Assembly: GCF_905220975.1 (NCBI RefSeq)
Contig: NZ_CAJNBK010000029.1
Coordinates: 1 to 64,000, forward strand
Direction: 5' to 3'
DNA length: 64,000 nt
Source of the DNA: Paraburkholderia haematera
GTDB lineage: Bacteria; Pseudomonadota; Gammaproteobacteria; Burkholderiales; Burkholderiaceae
Below the pieces are notes generated by a model. The model made no database searches and was not told the DNA's origin. It was given only the letters and a program-made list of their open reading frames with translations. Position 1 is the first letter of the stretch; the number at the start of each line of letters is the position of its first letter. The position numbers and the translations under genes were made by a program. Below, piece by piece: positions 48,563 through 56,339 of this stretch.

Positions 48563-49980
48563 TGTCCGTTCCTGATGGTCCACTTGCCGGTGTTACTGTC
48601 GATCGCGCCGGTGAGACCGTTGCGCGAGAGGCGTTTGGCGAAATCGGGATCGAGTTTCACCTCGGGCTTGAAGGTCACATCCAGGCGCCGGTCGTGATAG
48701 TCGAGCGCGGCGATGCCGTTGACCGGCACCGGCGCCAACGAGCGCGCGAGGCCATCGGCGAGCGACAGAAAATCGTCCGGCGACAGTTCACCCGCCGCCA
48801 CCCGCAACTGCTGCAACTGGCGCGACATCTGATCGGGCGCATCGAGCACGACCGTCGTCTTGGGGAAGGTGTTGAGGAGCAGCTCGGTCATCTGCGTGTT
48901 GATCGCGTCGCGCTGGCGCGAGAGCATCAGCCACTGCACGTTCGCGCCGACAATCGCAATCACGAGCGCGCCGACCGCCAGCGTGACCGGCAGCCGCAGA
49001 CGCCGCAGCGTCGCGCGGTCGAGCCGCCACGGTTGCGAGGCAAACTCGAACTGGCACAGGTCGAAGCGGCACGCCAGCGCGCGGCGCGCGAGTTGCTCGA
49101 ACGGCAACGGGCTGGCCCCGTGCACGTAGGCGGCGAGCTTGGCCGGGCTGGTTGCAGCGAGACTCGGCTCGTTGCCGGGCACTTCCGTCAGCATGTACAG
49201 CGAGACCGGCGCTGCGCCGGCGAGCGCGCCAAGCGTCGCGTTCACCGCGCTGGCCGGCACCGCCAGCCCCTCACCCTGCACGCCGCGCGCGATCGCCAGT
49301 TCAACGCGCGGGGCACCGTTGGTCATGGCGCTTTCGACTGCGCCCTCAAGCAGCAACGCAGGCGCGGTCTGAACAACGGCGCCGAGCACGGCCGCCACCA
49401 TCGGCACCGCCGGCGCGACGCCTGGCGCCACCACCGGCGCGACACCCGGCAGCGACGTCGCCACGCTCGCGGAGCCCGCCATGACCGGCTCGCCCGCGTT
49501 GACCGTTTCCGCGACTTCGGCGAGCGTGTCGAGCGCGGCGGCTTGCGGCAGACAGCGCGTGACCGGCACGGCGCGCAGGCTGCGGTGGCCGGCGGCGGCA
49601 AAGCCTTCGCAGATGAAGCGGAACCAGCCGCGGTCGATGATCGCGAGCAACTGCTGGCCGCCCGCGACCGGCTGCGGATCGACGGCGATGTGACAGGTTT
49701 GTGGGTCCTGGATCAGCTGATCCTCGACGATATTCGGCAAAGCCTGACGCAGCCGCGGGCCACGCAAGGGCGGCAGCTTGGCCGGCATCATCAGCAGGTC
49801 GCGGGCGGCGACCATCAGCACCGTCGACGAGGCGCGCGGCAGCAGCGCGAGCGCCGAGCGGCCCGCGCGTTGGGTGCGGCCCGACTTGTCGAGCAGGAGG
49901 AACGGCAACTCAGGCAGTTGCCATTCCTGCGACGGCACCGCCGGATCACGCGGCGGCAATAGAACGATCAGCGTGCTCAA
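48559..49980 (-). CDS. gspL: Type II secretion protein GspL
   Basis: The 473-residue protein has an actin-like cytoplasmic domain (STLIVLLPPRDPAVPSQEWQLPELPF at the start), a transmembrane helix (LPVTLAVGALVIAIVGANVQWL, ~335-355) and a periplasmic domain. GspL links the ATPase GspE to the platform. The start is TTG at 49978-49980. An Ala/Val/Pro-rich stretch of about 45 residues (GVAPVVAPGVAPAVP) interrupts the cytoplasmic domain. Confidence 0.87.
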   Translation of the reverse strand: MSTLIVLLPPRDPAVPSQEWQLPELPFLLLDKSGRTQRAGRSALALLPRASSTVLMVAARDLLMMPAKLPPLRGPRLRQALPNIVEDQLIQDPQTCHIAVDPQPVAGGQQLLAIIDRGWFRFICEGFAAAGHRSLRAVPVTRCLPQAAALDTLAEVAETVNAGEPVMAGSASVATSLPGVAPVVAPGVAPAVPMVAAVLGAVVQTAPALLLEGAVESAMTNGAPRVELAIARGVQGEGLAVPASAVNATLGALAGAAPVSLYMLTEVPGNEPSLAATSPAKLAAYVHGASPLPFEQLARRALACRFDLCQFEFASQPWRLDRATLRRLRLPVTLAVGALVIAIVGANVQWLMLSRQRDAINTQMTELLLNTFPKTTVVLDAPDQMSRQLQQLRVAAGELSPDDFLSLADGLARSLAPVPVNGIAALDYHDRRLDVTFKPEVKLDPDFAKRLSRNGLTGAIDSNTGKWTIRNGQ

Positions 49981-50008
49981 AGGCCACTCTCTCTGGGAAA
50001 GGCGTTAT

Positions 50009-51946
50009 TCATAGTTGGTCTTGTATCCGCACGATACGCGTAGTGTGAGTCAAAGCGTCGCGATAGACGAGGGTCGTGCGGTCCACTACCGCGCGTTCGT
50101 GCTGCACACGGCCGTGGATCAGAAAGTAGTTCGAATTGACGTCCATATCATTCTGGTCGATCTGGACCTGCTGAAGGCCGGCGCCGCGCAAGGCGAGTTG
50201 CACATCGCTGACGTTATGGAAAAACACCGTCTGCCGACGCGCGACGAAGGCTTGCGCGGCGGACAGACTCATGCCCGGCACGATTGCCGCGACGACTTCT
50301 GCGGAGGCCGTATTCATGTTGACCGCCGACACTGTCGGCAGCACGGTAACGAACGGGCGCAGGCGCGCGATCATGTCCGGCGTATAGCCGGGGATATCGA
50401 GCAGCGAATCGACGCTGGTCATTTGCAGCGGCGCGACCGCCGCGTTGTCGTCGCCGTCTTCGATACCGGGTTTGTCGGTGAAGCTGCCGCCGGTGGCGCC
50501 GCCGCCCGCGGTGATCGGGGCCGCCGTCGTGCTCGTCGTGCCCGTGGTGGACGTGATCGTCTGAAAACGTGTCGCCGATTGGGCGAGGCTTGTGCGTACC
50601 TGCACGGCGGTGGCTTTCGCCAGCTGGCTGTTGACGCCGAGGGACACGAGCAGGCGCTGATAGGCGCCGATCTGTTCCGTGTTCAGTTGCATGATGCCGG
50701 GCGCGGGGCTCGATACCAGATTGCGGAGGTTGAATTTGGACTGGGCGTCTTCGATTGAGCCTGAGAGGTAGGTTTCCTGGCCTTGCTCGGCTCTGACTTC
50801 GCCTATTTGTCCAAGGAAATCAGACAGGCGTGTTTTGGCGATGGGGACGCCCCATAGGCCGCCTAGATAGGTGATGCCGGCTGAGGTGTCGCCTTCCGAG
50901 CGGAGGATCAGGCGCGTCCAGTCCAGTGCGCCTCGGGCGACCCATTGCGCCTGGGATAGGAGGCGCTGGTTTTCAATCCTGCGGATTTGGACTTGCTGGC
51001 GCCAGAGCATGCCTGATACTAAGATCGCTGATAGCGCGACTACTAGTAGGGCGCTGATGATGGCTGCGCCGCGTTGGTTTGTCTGCGGTTGGTGTTTTGT
51101 CTGTGTGCCTGCGGTGTTGGCCTTTCCTTGTTTTCTTATCGGTTTATTAGCGTTCCCCCTGTGCGGGGGGGCACCTACTTTTCTTTGCCTGCTGCAAAGA
51201 AAAGTAGGCAAAAGAAAGCAGCTCAAACCGCTAACTCTTAAGTGGGTCCCCCAGCTCGGAGGGGGCAGTGGTGCATCTGGAATCTGTGCCCCCACATCCT
51301 CAACCCGAAGTGACAAGGCAGTCATTCTTCCCGCCTCGCGCCGCGCGCTCGCCGGAAAGGCCTGCTTTGATAACCATTGGCTTCGTTTAAGAGGGGTGGG
51401 GTCCGTCAGGACGCGCCCGCCAGACGCACTAAAGACAGTGCCCATCGAGGCGTAGGTGCCAGAGGAAGCGCCGACCAGAGCATAGGTATCAGAACCGCCG
51501 GAGGAAGTGCCGGCTCGTGCGCAGGCGCTAGACGCACCCGGCCTTTTTTGTGAAGTACCGCTCGGCGCGCGCAGCGCCGCCGGAACGGATGACGGCCTTG
51601 TCACCAAGGCTGAGTGTGCGAGGGCACCGATTCCAGATGCACCACTACCGTTAACTGCGCGGGGGACCCGCTTAGCATTAGCGGTTTGAGCCGCTTTCTT
51701 TTGCCTACTTTTCTTTGCGGCAGGCAAAGAAAAGTAGGTGCCCCCCCGCACAGGGGGAACGCTAATAGACCGATAAGAAAACAAGGAAAGGCCAACAACA
51801 CCCCAAGAGCGCAGACTAACCCGCCACACGGGCAAAACCCCGAAGCAAAGGCCCTGCCGCAGACATCCAGCCAAAGAGCGTCGCGAAGACACCACAACCA
51901 AAGAACCCAATCGTCGCGGAGACAAAAAAGAGAACTTCATACTCAT
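50009..51946 (-). CDS. gspK: Type II secretion minor pseudopilin GspK, N-terminus displaced by repeat insertion
   Basis: GspK caps the pseudopilus tip with GspI and GspJ. The GspK-like part is the last ~355 residues, from QRGAAIISALLVVALSAILVSGMLWRQ (coding from about 51076). In front of it the frame stays open for 290 codons through two inverted hairpin repeats and unique DNA up to the ATG at 51946. No ATG, GTG or TTG lies within 25 codons of RGAAI, so the normal short prepilin leader is missing. Either translation starts far upstream, giving a useless leader, or expression is lost. The 51946 ATG overlaps the gspJ stop, as a native gspK start would. Confidence 0.75.
   Translation of the reverse strand: MSMKFSFLSPRRLGSLVVVSSRRSLAGCLRQGLCFGVLPVWRVSLRSWGVVGLSLFSYRSISVPPVRGGTYFSLPAAKKSRQKKAAQTANAKRVPRAVNGSGASGIGALAHSALVTRPSSVPAALRAPSGTSQKRPGASSACARAGTSSGGSDTYALVGASSGTYASMGTVFSASGGRVLTDPTPLKRSQWLSKQAFPASARREAGRMTALSLRVEDVGAQIPDAPLPPPSWGTHLRVSGLSCFLLPTFLCSRQRKVGAPPHRGNANKPIRKQGKANTAGTQTKHQPQTNQRGAAIISALLVVALSAILVSGMLWRQQVQIRRIENQRLLSQAQWVARGALDWTRLILRSEGDTSAGITYLGGLWGVPIAKTRLSDFLGQIGEVRAEQGQETYLSGSIEDAQSKFNLRNLVSSPAPGIMQLNTEQIGAYQRLLVSLGVNSQLAKATAVQVRTSLAQSATRFQTITSTTGTTSTTAAPITAGGGATGGSFTDKPGIEDGDDNAAVAPLQMTSVDSLLDIPGYTPDMIARLRPFVTVLPTVSAVNMNTASAEVVAAIVPGMSLSAAQAFVARRQTVFFHNVSDVQLALRGAGLQQVQIDQNDMDVNSNYFLIHGRVQHERAVVDRTTLVYRDALTHTTRIVRIQDQL
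51099..51350 (-). repeat. Dispersed hairpin repeat, copy B (inverted)
   Basis: Read on the minus strand this matches copies A and C. The 15 bp stem lies at 51174-51188 and 51194-51208. It sits directly upstream of the GspK-like coding part. Confidence 0.88.
51552..51813 (+). repeat. Dispersed hairpin repeat, copy C
   Basis: It aligns with copy A over about 260 bp with many identical blocks. The stem lies at 51704-51718 and 51724-51738. Together with copy B it forms an inverted pair around 200 bp of unique DNA at 51351-51551, between gspJ and the gspK core. Confidence 0.88.
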
Positions 51947-52620
51947 TCTCCGACGAGAAAAACCCGCATAACAGGCCGCGCCAACGACTTAGCCCCGACA
52001 CTCACTTCCAGCCCAGTCACCGACCGCGGCAGCGGCGCATTCCCCAACTGGGGCACCTTCAAATTATTGTCGTTCTCGGTAATCGCACTCTGCACATCCT
52101 TCATCTGCGTGGTCCAGCCGACCTTCGGCACATAAACACGAGCCGAAATAGCACCGACACCGCCCATCAAAGGCACCGCCGTCCAGCCACTTCCCTCGCC
52201 CCCGCGCAGCGCACTCCGCAACTCGCCCACATTCCCGAGCGGCGGCGACGCATACCGGATCACGCGCCCCTCGGACACGCGATACCTCACCACCTGCAAG
52301 CGTGGCGCCGTCCCCGGCAACACTGTCTCCCGCACGATTTGCAACACGCTGCCGCTGACCGACACGGCCGCCTGCCCGGACTCGTCATCCGACGCGGCCT
52401 GCCGCGCGTCGATCCGCATCTGGTCGAATAGCTGCGCAAAGACGCGCTCGTCTTCCATCGCGTTCGTAATCGTCTCCCGGCCACGAATGATCTGGTCCAG
52501 CCCGCGCCACGACAACACGGCAATCACCGCCATGATCGCAATCGCGACCAGCAGCTCGATCAGCGTGAAACCACGCGCGCCCGATCGGCCGCGGCGCTTA
52601 CAGCGAACGGTTGTTTTCAT
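51943..52620 (-). CDS. gspJ: Type II secretion minor pseudopilin GspJ
   Basis: The 225-residue prepilin has the cleavage and methylation motif RGFTLIELLVAIAIMAVIAVLSWRGLDQI after a short basic leader. The globular C-terminal domain fits GspJ (WTTQMKDVQSAITENDNN, ARPVMRVFLVGE). It overlaps gspI by 23 bp at its start and the open gspK frame by 4 bp at its end. The 3' ~300 bp show the same G/T codon shift as other repeat-flanking sequence. Confidence 0.9.
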   Translation of the reverse strand: MKTTVRCKRRGRSGARGFTLIELLVAIAIMAVIAVLSWRGLDQIIRGRETITNAMEDERVFAQLFDQMRIDARQAASDDESGQAAVSVSGSVLQIVRETVLPGTAPRLQVVRYRVSEGRVIRYASPPLGNVGELRSALRGGEGSGWTAVPLMGGVGAISARVYVPKVGWTTQMKDVQSAITENDNNLKVPQLGNAPLPRSVTGLEVSVGAKSLARPVMRVFLVGE

Positions 52621-53014
52621 TCGCGACCACCGTGACCATCTGAGCGAGATTGCCGGAACGCCCAGGCATCGTCACCATCACTTCCACTCGACGAAACACC
52701 GGGTTCGGCGTCGCCGTCACATGCTCGGTACAGATCAACTGCAAATTGCCCTGCGAACAGTCAAAACTCGTCGAGCCGACGTTCGGCCAGCCATGCGTCA
52801 AATGCAATTGCGCCAGCGTATTGTCCGCACTCCATCCCGCCAGCAGCCGTCGATGCAAGTCGGCTTCGCCGCTCGCAAGACTGCCCACCGCGCGCAACGA
52901 CGCCGCCAACGCAATCGCGATGATCGCCAGCGCCACCAGCACTTCGATCATCGTAAAACCGCGCTGCGAATCACACTGCGATTCGCGCGCGCCCACATCC
53001 TTGCAACGACGCAT
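52598..53014 (-). CDS. gspI: Type II secretion minor pseudopilin GspI
   Basis: The 138-residue prepilin begins MRRCKDVGARESQCDSQ and has the motif QRGFTMIEVLVALAIIAIALAASLRAVG. GspI starts the tip complex with GspJ and GspK. The ATG at 53014 lies one base after the gspH stop; another ATG five codons earlier overlaps gspH. Confidence 0.88.
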   Translation of the reverse strand: MRRCKDVGARESQCDSQRGFTMIEVLVALAIIAIALAASLRAVGSLASGEADLHRRLLAGWSADNTLAQLHLTHGWPNVGSTSFDCSQGNLQLICTEHVTATPNPVFRRVEVMVTMPGRSGNLAQMVTVVANENNRSL

Positions 53015-53015
53015 C

Positions 53016-53594
53016 TCAGTGCACCTCATAGCGGCCGTTGCCCGTGCCGACGATCGTCGCGCGCCCCGCTGCCGAAAACAACGTGATCTGTACGGGCACG
53101 TCGATCGCCTCGGTACCGAACACGACTCGGCTCGGGTGCGAGTCCGACCCCGGGTAATCGATCGTGACGCCAGTCACACCACCTTCCCAATTGCGCGGCC
53201 CAAGCAGGTCGTCATGCAGCGGACGCCAGCCGTCCTCAGTACGCAAATCGAAACGGAACCCGCCGTCGAGCGGTTGCCATGCGATCGGCCGTGCACGCAC
53301 CTGGGCTTCGTCGCCGGCCGATTCGAACAGCAGCGCGAGCCGCTGCGCTTCTTCGTTCAGATCGGTGCGCGGATTGCGGGTCATCGTCAGTGCTGTTAGC
53401 GATACGAGAATGCCTGCGATCACCAGCACCACCATCATTTCCAGCAGCGTGAAGCCCGCCGCACGCTTCGGGCCGCCTGCACCGAAACCGCGGGCGCCCC
53501 GCAGTCCGCGCACGCGTGCGCGGTCGCACGCCGTGCCCGGCAGCGAGGCCGTACACAGAGTGTCCACGTGGGACTTGCAAGCGGACAGTCGCAT
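53016..53594 (-). CDS. gspH: Type II secretion minor pseudopilin GspH
   Basis: The 192-residue prepilin has the motif AAGFTLLEMMVVLVIAGILVSLTALTM. The leader before it is unusually long (~46 residues) from the ATG at 53594; a GTG inside the leader (VRGLRGARGFG) could be the real start. A GTG at 53606 is also possible. GspH is the fourth minor pseudopilin. It lies between gspG and gspI. Confidence 0.83.
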   Translation of the reverse strand: MRLSACKSHVDTLCTASLPGTACDRARVRGLRGARGFGAGGPKRAAGFTLLEMMVVLVIAGILVSLTALTMTRNPRTDLNEEAQRLALLFESAGDEAQVRARPIAWQPLDGGFRFDLRTEDGWRPLHDDLLGPRNWEGGVTGVTIDYPGSDSHPSRVVFGTEAIDVPVQITLFSAAGRATIVGTGNGRYEVH

Positions 53595-53710
53595 AGTGCC
53601 GGCCACGAACGATCAACTAAAGATCAGAAAAACAATACGTCGATAAGACGCGCGACGGATCGCGAGGAAGCAGGGCGATCCGGCACGCCTGACAATCAAC
53701 GGCGCTTAAT

Positions 53711-53765
53711 GAGCAACTGCAGAGCAACTGCAGAACAACTGCAGAACAACTGCAGAACGACTGAA
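53711..53765. repeat. 11 bp tandem repeat between gspG and gspH
   Basis: Five copies of GARCAACTGCA (the last imperfect) lie just after the gspG stop codon. Copy number is likely variable between strains. Confidence 0.85.
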
Positions 53766-53773
53766 CTACCGGA

Positions 53774-54238
53774 CTACTGCCACGAACCGATGTCGGCATC
53801 ATTGCCTTCGCCACCCGGCTTACCGTCCGCGCCATAGCTGAACACATCGATTTCACCATGCACGCCCGGGTTCAGATACTGATAGGTATTGCCCCACGGA
53901 TCGTTCGGCAGACGTTCGAGGTAACCGCCATCCTTCCAGTTGTTCGGCACCGGGTCGGTGGTCGGCTTTTCGATCAGCGCGCGCAGGCCTTGCTCCTGAG
54001 TCGGATAACGGCCGTTGTCCAGACGATAGAGTTTCAGCGCCTGCATGACCGTGCCGATGTCCTGTTTGGCGGCGACGCGCCGCGCTTCGTCCGGGCGGCT
54101 CATGATTTTCGGCACGATCAATGCGGCCAGAATGCCCAGAATCGCGATCACGACCATGATTTCAATCAGCGTGAAACCGCGCTGACGACGGCTGCGCGGA
54201 GCCGCGATTTCAATACGTCGTGTGGTCGACAGTTGCAT
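53774..54238 (-). CDS. gspG: Type II secretion major pseudopilin GspG
   Basis: The 154-residue prepilin has the motif [28 protein letters not shown] and the GspG core [28 protein letters not shown] with the calcium-site region near [23 protein letters not shown]. It is the main subunit of the pseudopilus. AGAGG lies before the ATG. It is the first gene of gspGHIJKLMN. Confidence 0.95.
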   Translation of the reverse strand: MQLSTTRRIEIAAPRSRRQRGFTLIEIMVVIAILGILAALIVPKIMSRPDEARRVAAKQDIGTVMQALKLYRLDNGRYPTQEQGLRALIEKPTTDPVPNNWKDGGYLERLPNDPWGNTYQYLNPGVHGEIDVFSYGADGKPGGEGNDADIGSWQ

Positions 54239-54363
54239 AGCTTGCTACCTCTTTCAGGTGAAATTTTCGATCCGGCGGGACTCGCGTGTCAGCCAATCAG
54301 GGTGTCATTGAACGCGCCCGGCCGGTCATTTTAATGTCATGGTGTTGAAGGGTTGCGAGAAAA

Positions 54364-54446
54364 CGCCAGGCCCCCAAAGTTTCCGCTCAGCAGGCAGTCC
54401 CCTTGGGGGATCGTCTCCCCTCGGGGGCCTGGCGCGAAGCGCCAGG
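54364..54446. repeat. Nested inverted repeats between gspG and gspC
   Basis: CGCCAGGCCCCC (54364-54375) pairs with GGGGGCCTGGCG (54423-54434). Inside lies CCCCTTGGGGG, and CCTGGCG-CGAA-CGCCAGG type pairing occurs at 54428-54446. The region is divergent (gspG left, gspC right), so it may be regulatory or a REP-like element. Confidence 0.7.
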
Positions 54447-54492
54447 TTAAGGCACTTTCCCCCAACGCAATTTTCACAATAGTCCGTACAAT

Positions 54493-54912
54493 ATGCGCAT
54501 GAACGCCATTCAAATCCGCCTTCTGTCGCTCGCGCTGTTCGCCGTGTTTTGCGCGACGCTGACCTACTGGGTCATCACGCTCTCCACGACGTCCGGCGCG
54601 CCGTTGCCCGCTGCCGCCGCGCATGCGCAGGTCTCGACCGAACAGGCCGCCACGCTGTTCGGCGGCCAGCTCACCCGCAGCGCCAACCAGGACGTGCATC
54701 TGTTCGGCATCCTCGCTTTGAGCGAAGGCGCCGCAGCCATCGTCAGCGTCGGCGGCGAACCGCCACATGCCGTGTCGATCGGCAGCGCCCTCATGCAAGG
54801 CGCCAAACTCTCCGAAGTCCGCGCCCGCTCGATCATCATCGACCGCAATGGCGCGCATTCCGAAGTGTTCCTGCCGGCCAATCCGGCAGGTCCCACCATC
54901 TACGTCCGCTAA
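54493..54912 (+). CDS. gspC: Type II secretion protein GspC
   Basis: The 139-residue inner-membrane protein has one transmembrane helix (LLSLALFAVFCATLTYWVITL, ~10-30) and the homology region TEQAATLFGGQLTRSANQDVHLFGILAL, ending with no PDZ domain. GspC links the platform to the secretin GspD. Its gene is on the opposite strand from all other gsp genes, an arrangement known for Burkholderia. Confidence 0.88.
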   Translation: MRMNAIQIRLLSLALFAVFCATLTYWVITLSTTSGAPLPAAAAHAQVSTEQAATLFGGQLTRSANQDVHLFGILALSEGAAAIVSVGGEPPHAVSIGSALMQGAKLSEVRARSIIIDRNGAHSEVFLPANPAGPTIYVR

Positions 54913-55006
54913 TTCAGGCGTTGTGCCTGGCTTCAGCTGATTGCGCGGCCGCTGCCACGGCTGCCACCTGCGATTGTCACAGCGGTGACAATCCGGGTTA
55001 CCACCG

Positions 55007-55078
55007 GTGGCTGCAACAGTGGCTGCAACAGTGGCTGCAACCGTTGTTGCAACCGTTGTTGCAACCGTTGTTGCAACA
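55007..55078. repeat. 12 bp tandem repeat between gspC and gspF
   Basis: Six 12 bp units: three of GTGGCTGCAACA type and three of GTTGTTGCAACC type. They lie between the convergent gspC and gspF stop codons. Confidence 0.88.
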
Positions 55079-55117
55079 TTAACCGCTGCCACCGCGCGAT
55101 CGGAAAACCTCTCCGCC

Positions 55118-56335
55118 TTACTGCACCAGGTTGTTCAACTCGATGATCGGCAGCATCACCGCCAGCACGATCACCAGCACCACGCCCCCCATCGCCAGAA
55201 TCAGCAGCGGCTCGAGCAGGCTCGTCAGGAACATCGTGCGACGCTCCAGCTCGCGTGCTTCGCCGTCGGCCGCGCGGTCGAGCATGGTGGTCACGTCGCC
55301 GGTCGCTTCACCCGAACGGATCAGGTGAACCAGCACCGGCGGAAACGTCTTCGTATTACCGAGCGCGCGCGATAGTGACGTGCCTTCGCGCACACGCACG
55401 ATCGCATCGTCGATGTTCTCGCGCATCGCGTTGTTGCTGAGCGTTTCGGCGGCGGCTTGCAGCGCGCGCAGAATCGGCACGCCCGCTGCCGTCAGAATGC
55501 CGAGCGTGCTGGCAAAGCGCACCGTGTTGTAGCCGCGCACCAGCTTGCCGAGCAGAGGGGCGGTCAATAGCCACCGGTCGAATGCGAGGCGCGGGCCGGG
55601 CTGCTTCAGGATCGAGCGGACCAGATACGCCAGCGCAGCGATGCCGATCAGCATGGCCCACCACCAGTGCCGCACGAAACCGGACAGCGCCATCATCATG
55701 ATGGTGAGGAAGGGCAGTTGCTGCTTGGTGCTGGCGAATACGTTCACCACTTGCGGCACCACATAGCTCAACAGAAACGTGACAATGCCGAACGCGATAA
55801 GGGTCACGATCGCCGGATACGTGAACGCGAGCACGATCTTCTGCTTCAACGCATTGCGTTGCTCGATGTAGTCCGCGAGTCGCGAGAGCACCAGGCCAAG
55901 CTTGCCGGTATGCTCACCGGCGGCCACCAGCGCGCGATAGATCTCGGGGAAGTCTTTAGGATGCTGCGTCAGCGCATTCGCGAGCGAATGGCCGCCAAGC
56001 ACTTCGGCGCGAATCGACGCCATCAGCTCGCGAATGTAGTCGCGCTCCGATTGCTCGGTCAGCACCGAAAGCGCTTCGTCGAGCGGCAAGCCTGCGATCA
56101 GCAGGCTGGCCAGTTGGCGCGTGAGAATCGCCTGCTCGCGCTGCGACAAACGCCGTCCCAGCGACAAGCGCTGATTGCGCTCGCCACGTGTGCGCGTCGC
56201 AGCCGGTTCGACGACGAGCGGCGTCAGTCCTTGCGAACGCAGATTGGTCCGCGCGCCACGCGCGCTATCCGCGTCGAGCACACCTTTTTGCGCCTTGCCC
56301 GCCGCATCGATCGCTTCGAAACGAAATGCCGGCAT
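55118..56335 (-). CDS. gspF: Type II secretion platform protein GspF
   Basis: The 405-residue protein has two repeated cytoplasmic GspF domains and three transmembrane helices. Motifs include QLASLLIAGLPLDEALSVL, ALVAAGEHTGKLGLVLSRLADY and LIRSGEATGDVTTMLDRAA. It is the inner-membrane core contacted by GspE. It starts 4 bp after the gspE stop. Confidence 0.95.
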   Translation of the reverse strand: MPAFRFEAIDAAGKAQKGVLDADSARGARTNLRSQGLTPLVVEPAATRTRGERNQRLSLGRRLSQREQAILTRQLASLLIAGLPLDEALSVLTEQSERDYIRELMASIRAEVLGGHSLANALTQHPKDFPEIYRALVAAGEHTGKLGLVLSRLADYIEQRNALKQKIVLAFTYPAIVTLIAFGIVTFLLSYVVPQVVNVFASTKQQLPFLTIMMMALSGFVRHWWWAMLIGIAALAYLVRSILKQPGPRLAFDRWLLTAPLLGKLVRGYNTVRFASTLGILTAAGVPILRALQAAAETLSNNAMRENIDDAIVRVREGTSLSRALGNTKTFPPVLVHLIRSGEATGDVTTMLDRAADGEARELERRTMFLTSLLEPLLILAMGGVVLVIVLAVMLPIIELNNLVQ

Positions 56336-56339
56336 GACC

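Noticed and set aside
48277-49962. 561-codon plus-strand frame opposite gspL and gspM
   Set aside because: Arg/His-rich shadow; the opposite strand carries clear type II secretion genes.
51601-51897. Frames within the hairpin repeats that look conserved between copies
   Set aside because: The similarity reflects repeat DNA; the frames have no independent protein features and differ in start and end.
55007-55078. Possible CRISPR array
   Set aside because: Units are contiguous 12-mers without spacers.
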